A stretch of DNA of 64,000 nucleotides from assembly GCF_003590795.1 (NCBI RefSeq), contig NZ_QYUL01000002.1:799001-863000 (forward strand). The letters run 5' to 3'. Position numbers and translations under genes: made by a program. Source of the stretch: Azospirillum cavernae. GTDB taxonomy: Bacteria > Pseudomonadota > Alphaproteobacteria > Azospirillales > Azospirillaceae. How positions within the stretch are numbered: the first letter of the stretch is position 1; each line of letters begins with the position of its first letter. Shown piece after piece: positions 1 to 10,499 of the stretch. The notes below the pieces were generated by a model. It did not search any database, was not told where the DNA came from, and saw nothing but the letters and a program-made list of their open reading frames with translations.

Positions 1-183
1 GAGGTGACGGAGGCCCGCCGCCTGTTCAGCCGCCGCAAATGGCCGGTGATCGACGTGTCACGCCGCTCCATCGAAGAAACGGCGTCGGAAATCATGATGC
101 TGCTGGCTCGCCGCCAAAGCAGCGGCCTGTTGCCGGATGGCGGCAAACCGGATGGAACCAAACCGGATGGAAGCCTGCCATGA
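1..183 (+). CDS. ppsR: PEP synthase regulatory protein (kinase/pyrophosphorylase), 3' end only
   Basis: Only the last 60 codons are present; the gene begins before the window. The visible peptide has the [15 protein letters not shown] and RRSIEETA stretches typical of the C-terminus of the DUF299 family. These bifunctional enzymes phosphorylate and dephosphorylate PEP synthase or pyruvate phosphate dikinase. The tail ends in a short proline/glycine/aspartate-rich run (repeated KPDG) that is not a family feature. The TGA stop overlaps the maf ATG as ATGA, so the two are probably translationally coupled. ppsR directly before maf-aroE-coaE is a common alphaproteobacterial order, which supports the call. 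Confidence 0.85.
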   Translation, partial: EVTEARRLFSRRKWPVIDVSRRSIEETASEIMMLLARRQSSGLLPDGGKPDGTKPDGSLP

Positions 184-779
184 CGCCGACTCTTGTTCTC
201 GCCTCCGGCTCGCGCACCCGCGCGCTGATGCTGGAAAAGGCCGGGTTGCGCCCGATCCTCGACAAGCCGCTGGTCGATGAGGAGGAGGTCAAGCTTGCGG
301 GCAAGGCCGAGGGCGTCGGGGCCGACGCGGTGGCCGAGGCGCTCGCCGAGTTGAAGGCCCAGCGCGTCACCCGCCGCCATCCCGGCGCGCTGGTCGTCGG
401 GGCCGACCAGATGCTGGAGTGCGAGGGCGTGTGGTTCGACAAGCCGTCCGACCGGGCGTCGGCGCGCGCGCAGTTGCTGGCGCTGCGCGGCAAGACCCAC
501 CAACTGGTCAGTTGCGCGGTGATTGTGCGCGACGGCGAACGGCTGTGGCACAAAACAGACCGGGCGCGGTTGACCATGCGGAATTTTTCGGAAAACTTCC
601 TTGACGGCTATCTCGACGCGGTTGGCGACGAGGTGTTGCATTCGGTCGGGGCCTATCAGTTGGAAGGGCTGGGGGCGCAATTGTTCCAGCGGGTGGAGGG
701 GGATTTCTTCACCATCCTTGGCCTGCCGCTGTTGCCCTTGCTTGGTTTTCTGCGCGTGCATGGAGTGGGGACGGAATGA
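180..779 (+). CDS. maf: Maf family nucleotide pyrophosphatase
   Basis: The protein is 199 aa and starts at the ATG overlapping the ppsR stop; a longer upstream frame exists but lacks family similarity. The N-terminus [14 protein letters not shown] is the Maf signature that forms the nucleotide pocket, and [18 protein letters not shown] holds the conserved acidic residue of the active site. The house-cleaning enzyme hydrolyses non-canonical or pyrimidine nucleoside triphosphates to monophosphates in the cytoplasm. Its substrate class cannot be read from sequence alone. The stop overlaps the aroE start (ATGA), which places it in a ppsR-maf-aroE-coaE transcription unit. Confidence 0.93.
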   Translation: MTPTLVLASGSRTRALMLEKAGLRPILDKPLVDEEEVKLAGKAEGVGADAVAEALAELKAQRVTRRHPGALVVGADQMLECEGVWFDKPSDRASARAQLLALRGKTHQLVSCAVIVRDGERLWHKTDRARLTMRNFSENFLDGYLDAVGDEVLHSVGAYQLEGLGAQLFQRVEGDFFTILGLPLLPLLGFLRVHGVGTE

Positions 780-1627
780 CGATCAGCGGCAAGGCGAAGC
801 TGGCCGGGGTGATGGGCTGGCCGATCGGTCATTCCCGCTCGCCCCGTTTGCACGGCTATTGGTTGGCGCGTTACGGCGTCGATGGCGCCTATGTCCCCCT
901 GGCGGTCGCGCCGGAGCGAGCCGAACAGGCGATCCGCGCCCTGCCCGCCTTGGGCTTTCGCGGCTGCAACGTGACGGTGCCGTTGAAGGAAATCGCCTTC
1001 CGCACGGTGGACCGGCTGGATCCGGTCGCCCGCCGCATGGGCGCCGTCAACACCATCGTGGTGGATGGCGACGGCGCGCTGGTCGGCGGCAACACCGACG
1101 GCTTTGGTTTCCTGGAAAATCTGAAGGCTGGTTGCCCGGATTGGAGCGCCGAGAGCGGCCCGGCCGTGGTGGTGGGCGCCGGCGGCGCGGCGCGGGCGGT
1201 GGTGGTCGCGCTGCTCGACGCGGGCGCGCCGGAGGTCCGTCTCATCAACCGCACGGCGGCGCGGGCCGAGGAGCTGGCGGCGGATCTGGGGCCGGATTTG
1301 GCCGGGACCGTCACGGTGGTCGATTGGGTTTCACGTGAAACGGCGCTCGACGGCGCTGCCTTGCTGGTCAACACGACGACGCAGGGCATGGGCGGGCAAC
1401 CGGCGCTTGATCTGCGGCTCGACGCCCTGCCCGTCTCGGCTCTGGTCAACGACATCGTTTATGTTCCCTTGGAAACCCCGCTGCTGGCGGCGGCGCGGGC
1501 GCGCGGCAACCGGGTGGTGGACGGCATCGGCATGTTGCTGCATCAGGCCCGCCCCGGATTCGCCGCTTGGTTCGGCGTGGAGCCGGAGGTCACGCCGGAG
1601 ATGACCCGCTTCGTTCTGGAAGGCTGA
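776..1627 (+). CDS. aroE: Shikimate dehydrogenase (NADP+)
   Basis: The enzyme reduces 3-dehydroshikimate to shikimate in aromatic amino acid synthesis. At 283 aa it has the normal family length. The N-terminal substrate domain carries GWPIGHSRSP and NVTVPLKE with the catalytic lysine, then NTDGFGF with the catalytic aspartate. The Rossmann domain carries VVGAGGAARAV and NRTAARAEELA, and the C-terminus has VDGIGMLLHQA. A 13-bp core of a parS-like palindrome (1327-1342) lies inside the frame and encodes VSRET in the linker near residue 185. The gene overlaps maf by 4 bp, and coaE starts 7 bp downstream. Confidence 0.96.
   Translation: MTISGKAKLAGVMGWPIGHSRSPRLHGYWLARYGVDGAYVPLAVAPERAEQAIRALPALGFRGCNVTVPLKEIAFRTVDRLDPVARRMGAVNTIVVDGDGALVGGNTDGFGFLENLKAGCPDWSAESGPAVVVGAGGAARAVVVALLDAGAPEVRLINRTAARAEELAADLGPDLAGTVTVVDWVSRETALDGAALLVNTTTQGMGGQPALDLRLDALPVSALVNDIVYVPLETPLLAAARARGNRVVDGIGMLLHQARPGFAAWFGVEPEVTPEMTRFVLEG
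1327..1342. promoter_or_regulatory. parS: parS-like site 1, inside aroE
   Basis: GGTTTCACGTGAAACG matches the chromosomal parS consensus TGTTTCACGTGAAACA at 14 of 16 positions; only the two outermost bases differ. The inner 14 bp are perfectly palindromic. It lies 12.7 kb from parB and is read in frame as Val-Ser-Arg-Glu-Thr. It is probably bound by the ParB encoded at 14041-14961. Confidence 0.7.
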
Positions 1628-1634
1628 TCCGTCG

Positions 1635-2264
1635 ATGTTCGTCCTGGGGCTGACCGGATCCATCGGCATGGGCAAAAGCACGGCGGCGAAGATGCTGGCG
1701 GCGATGGGCGCGCCGGTCTGTGATTCCGACGCGCTGGTCCATGGCCTGCTCGCCAAGGGCGGAGCCGCCGTTCCCGCCATCGCCGCCGCCTTTCCCGGCG
1801 TGGTGGTGGATGGCGCGGTGGACCGCCGGGCCTTGGGCGCGGCGGTGTTCGGCAACTCCCCGGCGCTCGCCCGGTTGGAGGCGATCCTCCACCCGATGGT
1901 GCAGAGCGCGCAGCGCCGGTTTCTTGGGAGGGCCGCCCGGCGTCGGGTCCGCGTCGCCGTGCTCGACATTCCGCTGTTGTTCGAGACGAAGGGGGAGCGT
2001 CGGGTTGACGCAACTCTTGTGGTGTCGGCCCCCTTCCGCGTGCAGAAAAGCCGGGTGCTGGCCCGGCCCGGCATGACGGCGGACAAATTCGCCGGAATCC
2101 TCGCCCGCCAGACTCCCGACGTGGAAAAACGACGGCGCGCCGATTGGGTGATCCCAACCGGGGCCGGGCGGTTGGTGACGCGGCGGGCGCTTGCGGGCAT
2201 AGTGCGGGACGTGCGGCGGCGGCGCGGACGGCGGTGGCCGCCGCGCGGCTATCACCCCATCTGA
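1635..2264 (+). CDS. coaE: Dephospho-CoA kinase
   Basis: The enzyme phosphorylates the 3'-hydroxyl of dephospho-CoA, the last step of coenzyme A synthesis. The 209-aa protein opens with the P-loop LTGSIGMGKSTAA at about residues 6-18. It continues with the CoaE-type VCDSDALVH motif (substrate-binding aspartates) and VLDIPLLFE near residue 110. The C-terminal tail is unusually arginine-rich (residues about 190-205) and may be non-conserved. The gene sits 7 bp after aroE and precedes dnaQ, the usual Rhodospirillales order. Confidence 0.94.
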   Translation: MFVLGLTGSIGMGKSTAAKMLAAMGAPVCDSDALVHGLLAKGGAAVPAIAAAFPGVVVDGAVDRRALGAAVFGNSPALARLEAILHPMVQSAQRRFLGRAARRRVRVAVLDIPLLFETKGERRVDATLVVSAPFRVQKSRVLARPGMTADKFAGILARQTPDVEKRRRADWVIPTGAGRLVTRRALAGIVRDVRRRRGRRWPPRGYHPI

Positions 2265-2309
2265 AATCCGTTTCCGTCAAAGCCCGTTTTCCAGAGCCAG
2301 AGTGTGACC

Positions 2310-2990
2310 ATGCGTGAAATCGTTCTCGACACCGAAACCACGGGTTTCAAGCCGGAGGAAGGCCACCGGCTGGTGGAAATCGGCTGCATCGAGCTGGTGA
2401 ACCATGTTTCCACCGGCGAACGCTTTCACGTCTATATCAACCCCGAACGCGACATGCCGCCGGAGGCTTTCGCCGTCCATGGGCTGAGCGCCGAGTTTCT
2501 CGCTGACAAGCCGCTGTTCACCGACATCGTCGCCGATTTCGTCGCCTTCATCGGCGACGCGCCGCTGGTGATCCACAACGCGGCCTTCGACATGACGTTC
2601 CTGAATTGGGAATTGAAGATCGCCGGATACCCGACGATGCCGAAGGACCGAGCCATCGACACGCTGTTGATGGCCCGCCAGAAATTTCCCGGCTCGCCCG
2701 CCAGCCTCGACGCGCTGTGCAAACGCTTTGGCGTGGACAACACAAACCGCTCGCTGCACGGCGCCTTGATCGACGCCCAATTGCTGGCCGACGTCTATCT
2801 GGAATTGCTGGGCGGGCGTCAGGCTGGTTTGGCGCTCGCCTCCGGCCCGCTGTCCAAGGGCGGCGCCCCGGCGGCGCGGCTGGAGCGCCCCTTCCGCGAA
2901 CCCCGCCCCTTCTCCGCCAGCCCGGAGGAGATCGCCGCGCACGGCGACCTCCTCAAGAAGCTGAAAAACCCGCTGTGGCTGGCCGAGTGA
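2310..2990 (+). CDS. dnaQ: DNA polymerase III epsilon subunit (3'-5' proofreading exonuclease)
   Basis: This is the proofreading subunit of the replicative polymerase core. The 226-aa protein starts [12 protein letters not shown], with the Exo I DxE catalytic pair at Asp7 and Glu9. Exo II is in [15 protein letters not shown], and Exo III is [13 protein letters not shown] with the catalytic His and Asp. A GTG 6 bp upstream (2304) is an equally possible start and would add two residues. The C-terminal 50 aa, rich in proline and arginine, correspond to the linker that binds the alpha subunit. The following gene is convergent. Confidence 0.95.
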   Translation: MREIVLDTETTGFKPEEGHRLVEIGCIELVNHVSTGERFHVYINPERDMPPEAFAVHGLSAEFLADKPLFTDIVADFVAFIGDAPLVIHNAAFDMTFLNWELKIAGYPTMPKDRAIDTLLMARQKFPGSPASLDALCKRFGVDNTNRSLHGALIDAQLLADVYLELLGGRQAGLALASGPLSKGGAPAARLERPFREPRPFSASPEEIAAHGDLLKKLKNPLWLAE

Positions 2991-3024
2991 CGGAACGCTT
3001 GTGACGGAATGCTTTTGTTCGGGG

Positions 3025-3642
3025 TCACTTCGACAGGCCGCTGACCCCCAGCATCAGGCCGAAGCCGACGAGGAGCGCGCCAAAGCTGCGGTCGATCCAG
3101 TGGCGGACGGCCAGGATCCGCTGACGCACCGCCCCGGCGGAAAAGAACAGGGCGACCAGCGCGAACCACAGGATGTGGGCGGCGGCGATGAAGGCCCCAT
3201 AGCCGATCTGCACCGGCAGCGCCGTCGCTGGTTCAACCACCTGGATGAACAGGCTGACGATGAACACCGTGGTTTTCGGGTTCAAGGCGTTGGTGAGAAA
3301 GCCGACCCGTAACGCCTGACCGTCGCTGAGCGTCGTGGCGGCGCTTTCCGTCATGTTCCCGCCCGGTTTCGCCGCCAGCATCCGCGCGCCCAGCCAGACC
3401 AGATAGGCGGCGCCCACCAGCTTCAGCGCGTGAAACAGCGCGATGGAGTTCTGGATCAGCAGCCCCACTCCCAAAATCGTGTAGGCGACATGCACCAACA
3501 CGCCGCCGCCGATGCCCAGCGCCGTCAACAACCCGGCCCGTCGGGACAGCAGCAGGCTGTTGCGCGAAACCATGGCGAAATCCGGGCCGGGGCTGATGAC
3601 GGCGAGGATGGTGATGGTGATAACGGCGAGAAGCTCTGTCAT
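3025..3642 (-). CDS. LysE/RhtB family amino-acid exporter
   Basis: The 205-aa inner-membrane protein has about six hydrophobic segments. The family signature ISPGPDFAMV is near the N-terminus, and TNALNPKTTVFIVSLF lies in the middle. I start it at ATG MTELLAVITI; ten further in-frame codons upstream look non-coding. LysE-type proteins export amino acids or small metabolites, but the substrate cannot be read from sequence. The gene is divergent from the LysR regulator at 3709 with a 66-bp shared intergenic region, so it is the likely regulatory target. Confidence 0.9.
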   Translation of the reverse strand: MTELLAVITITILAVISPGPDFAMVSRNSLLLSRRAGLLTALGIGGGVLVHVAYTILGVGLLIQNSIALFHALKLVGAAYLVWLGARMLAAKPGGNMTESAATTLSDGQALRVGFLTNALNPKTTVFIVSLFIQVVEPATALPVQIGYGAFIAAAHILWFALVALFFSAGAVRQRILAVRHWIDRSFGALLVGFGLMLGVSGLSK

Positions 3643-3708
3643 GATCGGCCTTGCCTGTGGTGGTGAAGACAAGACCGGGATAGCCGATCCGAACGCGCTG
3701 GAATAACG

Positions 3709-4635
3709 ATGGTTTCTGACGGAATGGGTGAGCAGGACTCACAGATCGGGGCGACCCGCCTGCCGCCGCTGGCCGCCTTGCGCTGCTTCGAGGTCGCCGC
3801 CCGGTTGGAAAGCTTCAGCCAGGCGGCGGACGCCCTGCATCTGACCCACGGCGCGGTGAGCCGGGCGGTGCGCGCGGTGGAGGAGGATTTGGGCGTCGCC
3901 CTGTTCGAACGGCGCAACCGCCGGGTCTTCCTGACCGCCGCCGGTCGCATGCTGGCCAACGCCGTGCGCGAGGGGCTGCGCACCATCGAGGCGGCGACGC
4001 GCAGCCTGCGGCAAACGGCGCGCAACGCGCCGCTGACGGTGTCGTGCGAACCGACGTTGTTGATGCGCTGGCTGATCCCCCGCCTGTCCTCCTTCCAGGC
4101 CGCCCACCCCGACATCCCCATCCATCTGACGGCGGGCGGCGGCCCGGTCACGCTGGGCCATGGCGTCGATCTGGCGATCCGCCGCGATGATTTCCTGTGG
4201 GCCGATCATGTGAGCGCAAACCGACTGTTCGCCGAACGGGTCGGGCCGGTCTGCCGCGCCGACCGGGTGGAGGCGTTTTTCGCCAAGCAGTGCGACGGAT
4301 CGCCTGTTTTGCGTCCGACCGCGCCGCGCCTGCACAGCCGCACCCGCCCGGGGGCCTGGGACCATTGGAACGCGGCGACGGGCCAAACGGCGCCGGATGG
4401 CCCGTCCCAGATGTTCGAGCATTTCTATTTCAGCCTTCAGGCCGCCGTCGCCGGGTTGGGCGTCGCCATCGGCCCCTGGCAATTGGTGCGCGACGATGTG
4501 GAGAGCGGCATCCTCGCCGCCCCGCTCGGCTTCGTCGAGGATGGCTCGGCCTATCATCTGCTGTCGCCCGATCCGCTCGCCGATGGCGGGCGGGCGGCGC
4601 CGTTGCTGGAATGGCTGCGGCGCGTGGCGGAGTGA
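3709..4635 (+). CDS. LysR family transcriptional regulator (GcvA-like)
   Basis: The 308-aa protein has an N-terminal winged helix-turn-helix at about residues 18-77, with LPPLAALRCFEVAARLESFS and LTHGAVSRAVRAVEEDLG. A LysR substrate-binding domain follows and contains LMRWLIPRLSSFQAAHPDI. The LPPLAALRCFEVAAR start and the overall form resemble the GcvA/AmpR subgroup. It is divergent from the LysE-type exporter and probably controls it in response to a cytoplasmic amino acid. That is inferred from position, not shown. ATG 3724 is an alternative start. Confidence 0.9.
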   Translation: MVSDGMGEQDSQIGATRLPPLAALRCFEVAARLESFSQAADALHLTHGAVSRAVRAVEEDLGVALFERRNRRVFLTAAGRMLANAVREGLRTIEAATRSLRQTARNAPLTVSCEPTLLMRWLIPRLSSFQAAHPDIPIHLTAGGGPVTLGHGVDLAIRRDDFLWADHVSANRLFAERVGPVCRADRVEAFFAKQCDGSPVLRPTAPRLHSRTRPGAWDHWNAATGQTAPDGPSQMFEHFYFSLQAAVAGLGVAIGPWQLVRDDVESGILAAPLGFVEDGSAYHLLSPDPLADGGRAAPLLEWLRRVAE

Positions 4636-4672
4636 GGGCCGGATCCGGGGATGTCCCCGCCGGATCCGGCCC
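4636..4672. terminator. Bidirectional hairpin between convergent lysR-type gene and quinone oxidoreductase
   Basis: GGGCCGGATCCGG at 4636-4648 is perfectly complementary to CCGGATCCGGCCC at 4660-4672 (13 bp, 11-nt loop). It begins directly after the lysR-type stop and ends just before the stop of the convergent gene at 4678. Neither side has a strong T-tract, so the terminator role is inferred from position. Confidence 0.55.
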
Positions 4673-4677
4673 GCGTC

Positions 4678-5652
4678 TTACGGGATAAGCGCGGTCGATC
4701 CGGTGGTCGCCCGGCCTTCCAAGGCGCGGTGCGCGTCGGCGGCGTCGCGCAGGGCGAAGGTCTGACCGACGGTGACGCTCAACCCGCCCGCCGCGATCGT
4801 GCCGAACAGATCGGCTGCCGAAGCGACCAGATCCGGGCGCGTGGCGATGTAGGTCGCCAGCGTCGGACGGGTGACGTAGAGCGAGCCTTTCGCGGCCAGC
4901 AGCCCCAGATCCAGCGGATCGGGCGCGCCCGACGCCGCGCCGAACAGAACCATCAGCCCGCGCGGACGCAGCACGTCCAACCCCTTCAGGAAGGTGGTTT
5001 TGCCGACGCCGTCATAAACGACGGGAACGCCCTTGCCGTCGGTCAGCTCCTTCACCCGCGCGACGAAATCCTCGCTGGTGTACAGAATGGCGTGGTCGCA
5101 GCCATGCGCCTTGGCGAGGTCGGCTTTCTCATGGGTGCTGACGGTGCCGATGACGGTGGCGCCCAGATGCTTGGCCCATTCGCACAGCAGCAGCCCGACC
5201 CCGCCCGCCGCCGCCTGCACCAGAATGGTGTCGCCCGGCTGCACCGCGTGGGTGGAGCGCAGGAGATACTGCGCGGTCAGACCCTGCAACAGCATGGCGG
5301 CGACCGCCTGCTCGTCGGCCCCGTCGGGCAGAACCACCAGCCGGTCGGCGGGAACCAGCCGGGCTTCGGCGTAGGCGCCGATCAGCATGGCGTACCCCAC
5401 CCGGTCGCCGATTTTGACCGACGTGACGTCCGGCCCGACCGCCTCGACCACGCCGGTGGCGGCGGTGCCCAGCGTAGCGGGCAGCACTGGCAGCTTGTAC
5501 GCGCCGGAGCGGTGGTAGGTGTCGATGTAGTTCAACCCGACCGCCGTCTGGCGGATCCGGGCCTGTCCGGGGCCGGGTTCGCCGACCTCGACCGCGTCCC
5601 AACGCAAAACCTCCGGCCCGCCGTGTTCATGGATGCGGATGGCGTGAACCAT
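4678..5652 (-). CDS. qor: Quinone oxidoreductase, zinc-independent MDR superfamily
   Basis: The 324-aa protein resembles NADPH:quinone reductase (QOR/zeta-crystallin type). It has the N-terminal GroES-like domain with HEHGGPEVL and VGLNYIDTYHRSG, and a Rossmann domain with VQAAAGGVGLLLCEWAKHLG. VYDGVGKTTF and a C-terminal stretch LEGRATTGSTALIP follow. The zinc-binding residues of alcohol dehydrogenases are absent, as expected for QOR. The ATG at 5652 is preferred to a TTG at 5664. It is followed on the same strand by no clear partner gene; ogt lies 46 bp upstream and may share its promoter. Confidence 0.92.
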   Translation of the reverse strand: MVHAIRIHEHGGPEVLRWDAVEVGEPGPGQARIRQTAVGLNYIDTYHRSGAYKLPVLPATLGTAATGVVEAVGPDVTSVKIGDRVGYAMLIGAYAEARLVPADRLVVLPDGADEQAVAAMLLQGLTAQYLLRSTHAVQPGDTILVQAAAGGVGLLLCEWAKHLGATVIGTVSTHEKADLAKAHGCDHAILYTSEDFVARVKELTDGKGVPVVYDGVGKTTFLKGLDVLRPRGLMVLFGAASGAPDPLDLGLLAAKGSLYVTRPTLATYIATRPDLVASAADLFGTIAAGGLSVTVGQTFALRDAADAHRALEGRATTGSTALIP

Positions 5653-5698
5653 GATCGTGTTCAATCCTTGATGTGATGGTGGGGTGGGTGAGGAGGAT

Positions 5699-6238
5699 TC
5701 AAAGCAGCGCGCGTTGGCTGTCCCGCGCCGTTGATTGGATGAGCGATTGGGCCGTCGATTGGGCGGGCGCGTGGCGGCGTTCCAGCGTCAGCAGGAACGC
5801 CTTGGTGTCCAGCCCGCCAAAGCCGGAATAGCCGCCCGGCGCGCCGCCGCTGGCCAGCACCCGGTGACAGGGGATGATGATCGGAATCGGGTTGGCCCCG
5901 CAGGCCCCGCCGACGGCGCGCGGGGCGCTGCTCAGGGCCTTGGCCATCCCGCCATAGGTCGCGGCCTCGCCATAGGGAATGGTCAGCATCAAATCCCAAA
6001 CCCGTTGGCGAAAGGGCGTTCCCGCCGGGTTCAGCGGCAGGTCGAAATTGTGCAGCCGTCCGGCAAAATAGGCGTCCAACTGGCGGGCCGTCTCCTCCAA
6101 CAGCGGATCCGACCCCGGATCCGGGTGTTGATCCGCCCCAGTTCCGTCCCGGTTGACCCAATCCAGCGCCGTCAGCGCCCGCCCGTCGCTGGTCAGCCGC
6201 AGCGGCCCCAGCGGGCTGTCGATGATCCGTGTCCCCAT
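5699..6238 (-). CDS. ogt: Methylated-DNA--protein-cysteine S-methyltransferase
   Basis: This suicide DNA-repair protein removes methyl groups from O6-methylguanine. The 179-aa protein is a single-module Ogt without the Ada regulatory domain. The active-site motif is IPCHRVL, with the acceptor cysteine, preceded by GACGANPIPI and the helix-turn-helix PYGEAATYGGMAKAL. LGPLRLTSDGRALT marks the N-terminal subdomain. The last 20 residues, rich in serine and glutamine, look non-conserved. It lies downstream of the DUF255 gene on the same strand with a 24-bp gap. Confidence 0.95.
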   Translation of the reverse strand: MGTRIIDSPLGPLRLTSDGRALTALDWVNRDGTGADQHPDPGSDPLLEETARQLDAYFAGRLHNFDLPLNPAGTPFRQRVWDLMLTIPYGEAATYGGMAKALSSAPRAVGGACGANPIPIIIPCHRVLASGGAPGGYSGFGGLDTKAFLLTLERRHAPAQSTAQSLIQSTARDSQRALL

Positions 6239-6262
6239 TCCAGCATTCCCCGATCAAGCCCG

Positions 6263-8269
<2,007 letters not shown>

Positions 8270-8335
8270 GGCGGGGTTCCGTCGGGTTGGCCGCCATCGC
8301 TGTGGCGTTGCGAATAAGGTGGGGTGGTGGTGGCG

Positions 8336-8363
8336 TTGCGCCAGTGCGCCCTATCTGTATAGT
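8336..8363 (+). promoter_or_regulatory. Candidate sigma-70 promoter for the DUF6489-ferredoxin genes
   Basis: TTGCGC at 8336-8341 and TATAGT at 8358-8363 are separated by 16 bp. They lie 87 bp before the ATG at 8450. The arrangement is nearly the same as the candidate rimP promoter in this window (TTGCGG-16-TATAGT). Confidence 0.45.
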
Positions 8364-8449
8364 GGGGCATGAGCCGACGCGGCGCTCAACCCCAAAAATT
8401 CTGTTGTGCGGATGAGTTCCATCCTCCGCGTTGTCAGAGGGGTTCGGGC

Positions 8450-8701
8450 ATGAAGATCACCATCGACATCGATTGCACCCCGGAAGAGGCCCGGCATTTT
8501 CTGGGCCTGCCGGACGTCAAGCCGATGCAGGACGCCATGATGCGGGAGATTCAGGAGCGGATGAGCGCCAATCTTCAGGCGATGGATCCCGACACCATGC
8601 TGAAGACCTGGCTTCCCGCCGGACTTCAGGGCATGGAGCAATTCCAGAAGATGTTTTGGACCCAGATGGCCTCGGCCATTAAACAGGAAGGACGAACGTG
8701 A
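8450..8701 (+). CDS. DUF6489 family small protein
   Basis: The 83-aa soluble protein starts MKITIDIDCTPEEARHFLGL, then LPDVKPMQDAMMREIQERM and LQGMEQFQKMFW. It is rich in methionine and predicted mostly helical after a first beta strand. I recognise the N-terminus as the alphaproteobacterial DUF6489 family, whose function is unknown. In-frame codons upstream back to 8369 look non-coding, and a probable promoter sits in that part. The stop overlaps the GTG start of the ferredoxin gene (GTGA), so the pair is likely coupled. Confidence 0.8.
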   Translation: MKITIDIDCTPEEARHFLGLPDVKPMQDAMMREIQERMSANLQAMDPDTMLKTWLPAGLQGMEQFQKMFWTQMASAIKQEGRT

Positions 8702-9057
8702 GCGACCCGAAGCCTTATTTTGAAGCCCATGTGTTTTGCTGCACCAACCGCCGCCCCGACGGGCACAAGCGCGGCTCCTGCGCCGCCCACGGGTCGGAAA
8801 AACTGCGCGACTATATGAAGGTGCGCGCCCGTGAGTTGGGGTTGGATGGCCGCGTGCGAATCAACGCCGCCGGATGCCTGGACCGTTGCGAGCTGGGGCC
8901 GACGCTGGTCGTGTATCCCGAAGGCGTTTGGTACGTCTATCAGACCACCGAGGATGTTGACGCCATCCTGCAAACCCATTTGGTCGAAGGCCGTCGGGTG
9001 GAGCGGCTGATGCTGACGCCGGAGCAGCGGGAGTTGCGCCCGGACCAGCGCGGCTGA
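8698..9057 (+). CDS. Thioredoxin-like [2Fe-2S] ferredoxin
   Basis: The 119-aa protein matches the small (2Fe-2S) ferredoxins of Shethna protein/NuoE-like fold. It has cysteines in HVFCCTNRRPDGHKRGSC and in AAGCLDRCELGPTLVVYPEG, the C-x12-C and C-x3-C ligand arrangement. YVYQTTEDVDAILQTHL forms the last strand and helix. It probably acts as a soluble electron carrier, but no partner reductase is adjacent. The GTG start overlaps the stop of the DUF6489 gene. mnmE follows 17 bp downstream, so the three may form one transcript. Confidence 0.9.
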   Translation: MSDPKPYFEAHVFCCTNRRPDGHKRGSCAAHGSEKLRDYMKVRARELGLDGRVRINAAGCLDRCELGPTLVVYPEGVWYVYQTTEDVDAILQTHLVEGRRVERLMLTPEQRELRPDQRG

Positions 9058-9074
9058 GAACGGATCACGCAACC

Positions 9075-10406
9075 ATGACCGCGACCATTTTCGCGCTCGC
9101 CACCGCGCCCGGACGTTCCGGCGTGGCGGTGGTTCGCGTGTCCGGGCCAGATTCCGCCGCGACGCTGGCCGCTCTGACAAACCGGCCTTTGCCGGAGCCG
9201 CGCCGCGCCGCTCTGGTCACGCTGCGCGACCCGACGAGCGGCGACGCGCTCGACGACGCGCTGGTTCTGCGCTTCACCGCCCCGGCCAGCTTCACCGGGG
9301 AGGATGTGGTGGAGTTGCACCTGCACGGTGGGCGCGCGGTGGTCGCCGGGGTGATCGCCGCCCTGGCCGCCCGCCCGGGCCTGCGTTTGGCCGAACCCGG
9401 CGAATTCACTCGCCGCGCCTTTGAAAACGGCAAGCTGGATTTGACGGAGGCCGAGGCCGTCGCCGATCTGATTGACGCTGAGACCACGGCGCAGCGGCGC
9501 CAAGCCCTGCGCCAGATGGACGGCGCGTTGGGGCGGCTTTACGACGGTTGGCGCGACCGGCTGACCCGCGCCCTCGCCCACATCGAGGCCGACATCGACT
9601 TCGCGGAAGACGATCTTCCGGGCGGCGTCGCCGACGCGGTGCGTCCGGTGATCGAGCGTCTGTTGGGCGAAATCACCGAACATCTGAACGACGGCGGGCG
9701 CGGCGAGCGGCTGCGCGAGGGGCTGCACATCGCCATCGTCGGCGCGCCCAACGCCGGGAAATCCAGCCTGCTGAACGCCCTGGCCCGGCGCGACGCCGCC
9801 ATCGTCTCGGCCCGCGCCGGAACCACCCGCGACATCATCGAGGTGCAGTTGGATCTGGGCGGCTATCCGGTGGTGCTGGCCGACACGGCGGGCCTGCGCG
9901 AGGCTGCCGCCGACGAGGTGGAGGAGGAAGGCATCCGCCGGGCGCGTGACCGGGCGGCGCGGGCCGATGTGAAGGTCGCGGTGTTCGACGCGACCGCCCT
10001 GCCCGATCTGGACCCGGCGACGCTGGCCCTAATCGACGCCGACAGCGTCGTGGTTCTCAACAAATGCGACGTGGCGACGGCGACGCCACCCAATGTCGCT
10101 GGCGCGTCTCCGGTCCTTGTGTCGGCCCGCACCGGCGCGGGCTTGCGCGATTTGGAGCAGCGTTTAACCGCGTTTAGCGCGGATCGCCTGGCCGTGGGCA
10201 GCGCCCCGTCTTTGACCCGCGCCCGCCACCGCGCCGCGCTGGATGAATGCCGCGCGGCGCTGGATCGCGCCTTGACGGCCCCCCTGCCGGAACTGGCGGC
10301 GGAGGACATTCGCTTGGCCAGCCGGGCGTTGGGCCGCATCACCGGGCGGGTCGATGTCGAGGATTTGCTCGATATCATCTTCCGGGATTTCTGCATCGGC
10401 AAGTGA
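9075..10406 (+). CDS. mnmE: tRNA uridine-5-carboxymethylaminomethyl modification GTPase MnmE
   Basis: With MnmG, the protein installs the cmnm5 group on wobble uridine 34 of several tRNAs. At 443 aa it has the family length. The N-terminal folate-binding domain has TIFALATAPGRSGVAVVRVSG and HGGRAVV. The inserted G domain carries G1 GAPNAGKSSLLNAL, DTAGLRE and NKCD. The C-terminus is the diagnostic CIGK, whose cysteine is conserved. Its partner mnmG begins 290 bp downstream, beyond a parS site and a structured repeat. Confidence 0.97.
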   Translation: MTATIFALATAPGRSGVAVVRVSGPDSAATLAALTNRPLPEPRRAALVTLRDPTSGDALDDALVLRFTAPASFTGEDVVELHLHGGRAVVAGVIAALAARPGLRLAEPGEFTRRAFENGKLDLTEAEAVADLIDAETTAQRRQALRQMDGALGRLYDGWRDRLTRALAHIEADIDFAEDDLPGGVADAVRPVIERLLGEITEHLNDGGRGERLREGLHIAIVGAPNAGKSSLLNALARRDAAIVSARAGTTRDIIEVQLDLGGYPVVLADTAGLREAAADEVEEEGIRRARDRAARADVKVAVFDATALPDLDPATLALIDADSVVVLNKCDVATATPPNVAGASPVLVSARTGAGLRDLEQRLTAFSADRLAVGSAPSLTRARHRAALDECRAALDRALTAPLPELAAEDIRLASRALGRITGRVDVEDLLDIIFRDFCIGK

Positions 10407-10429
10407 ATGCGTGACGCGTGGATCGGCGG

Positions 10430-10445
10430 TGTTTCACGTGAAACA
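10430..10445. promoter_or_regulatory. parS: parS site 2 (perfect), mnmE-mnmG intergenic
   Basis: TGTTTCACGTGAAACA matches the widely conserved chromosomal parS consensus at 16 of 16 positions. It lies 24 bp after mnmE and is the only site in the window outside a gene. ParB/Spo0J should load here and spread as a CTP-dependent clamp. Confidence 0.93.
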
Positions 10446-10499
10446 TCGTCGATCCATTCGCCTGCATGGCGGGGCGATTCTCATGAGTAAGCGATGTTC

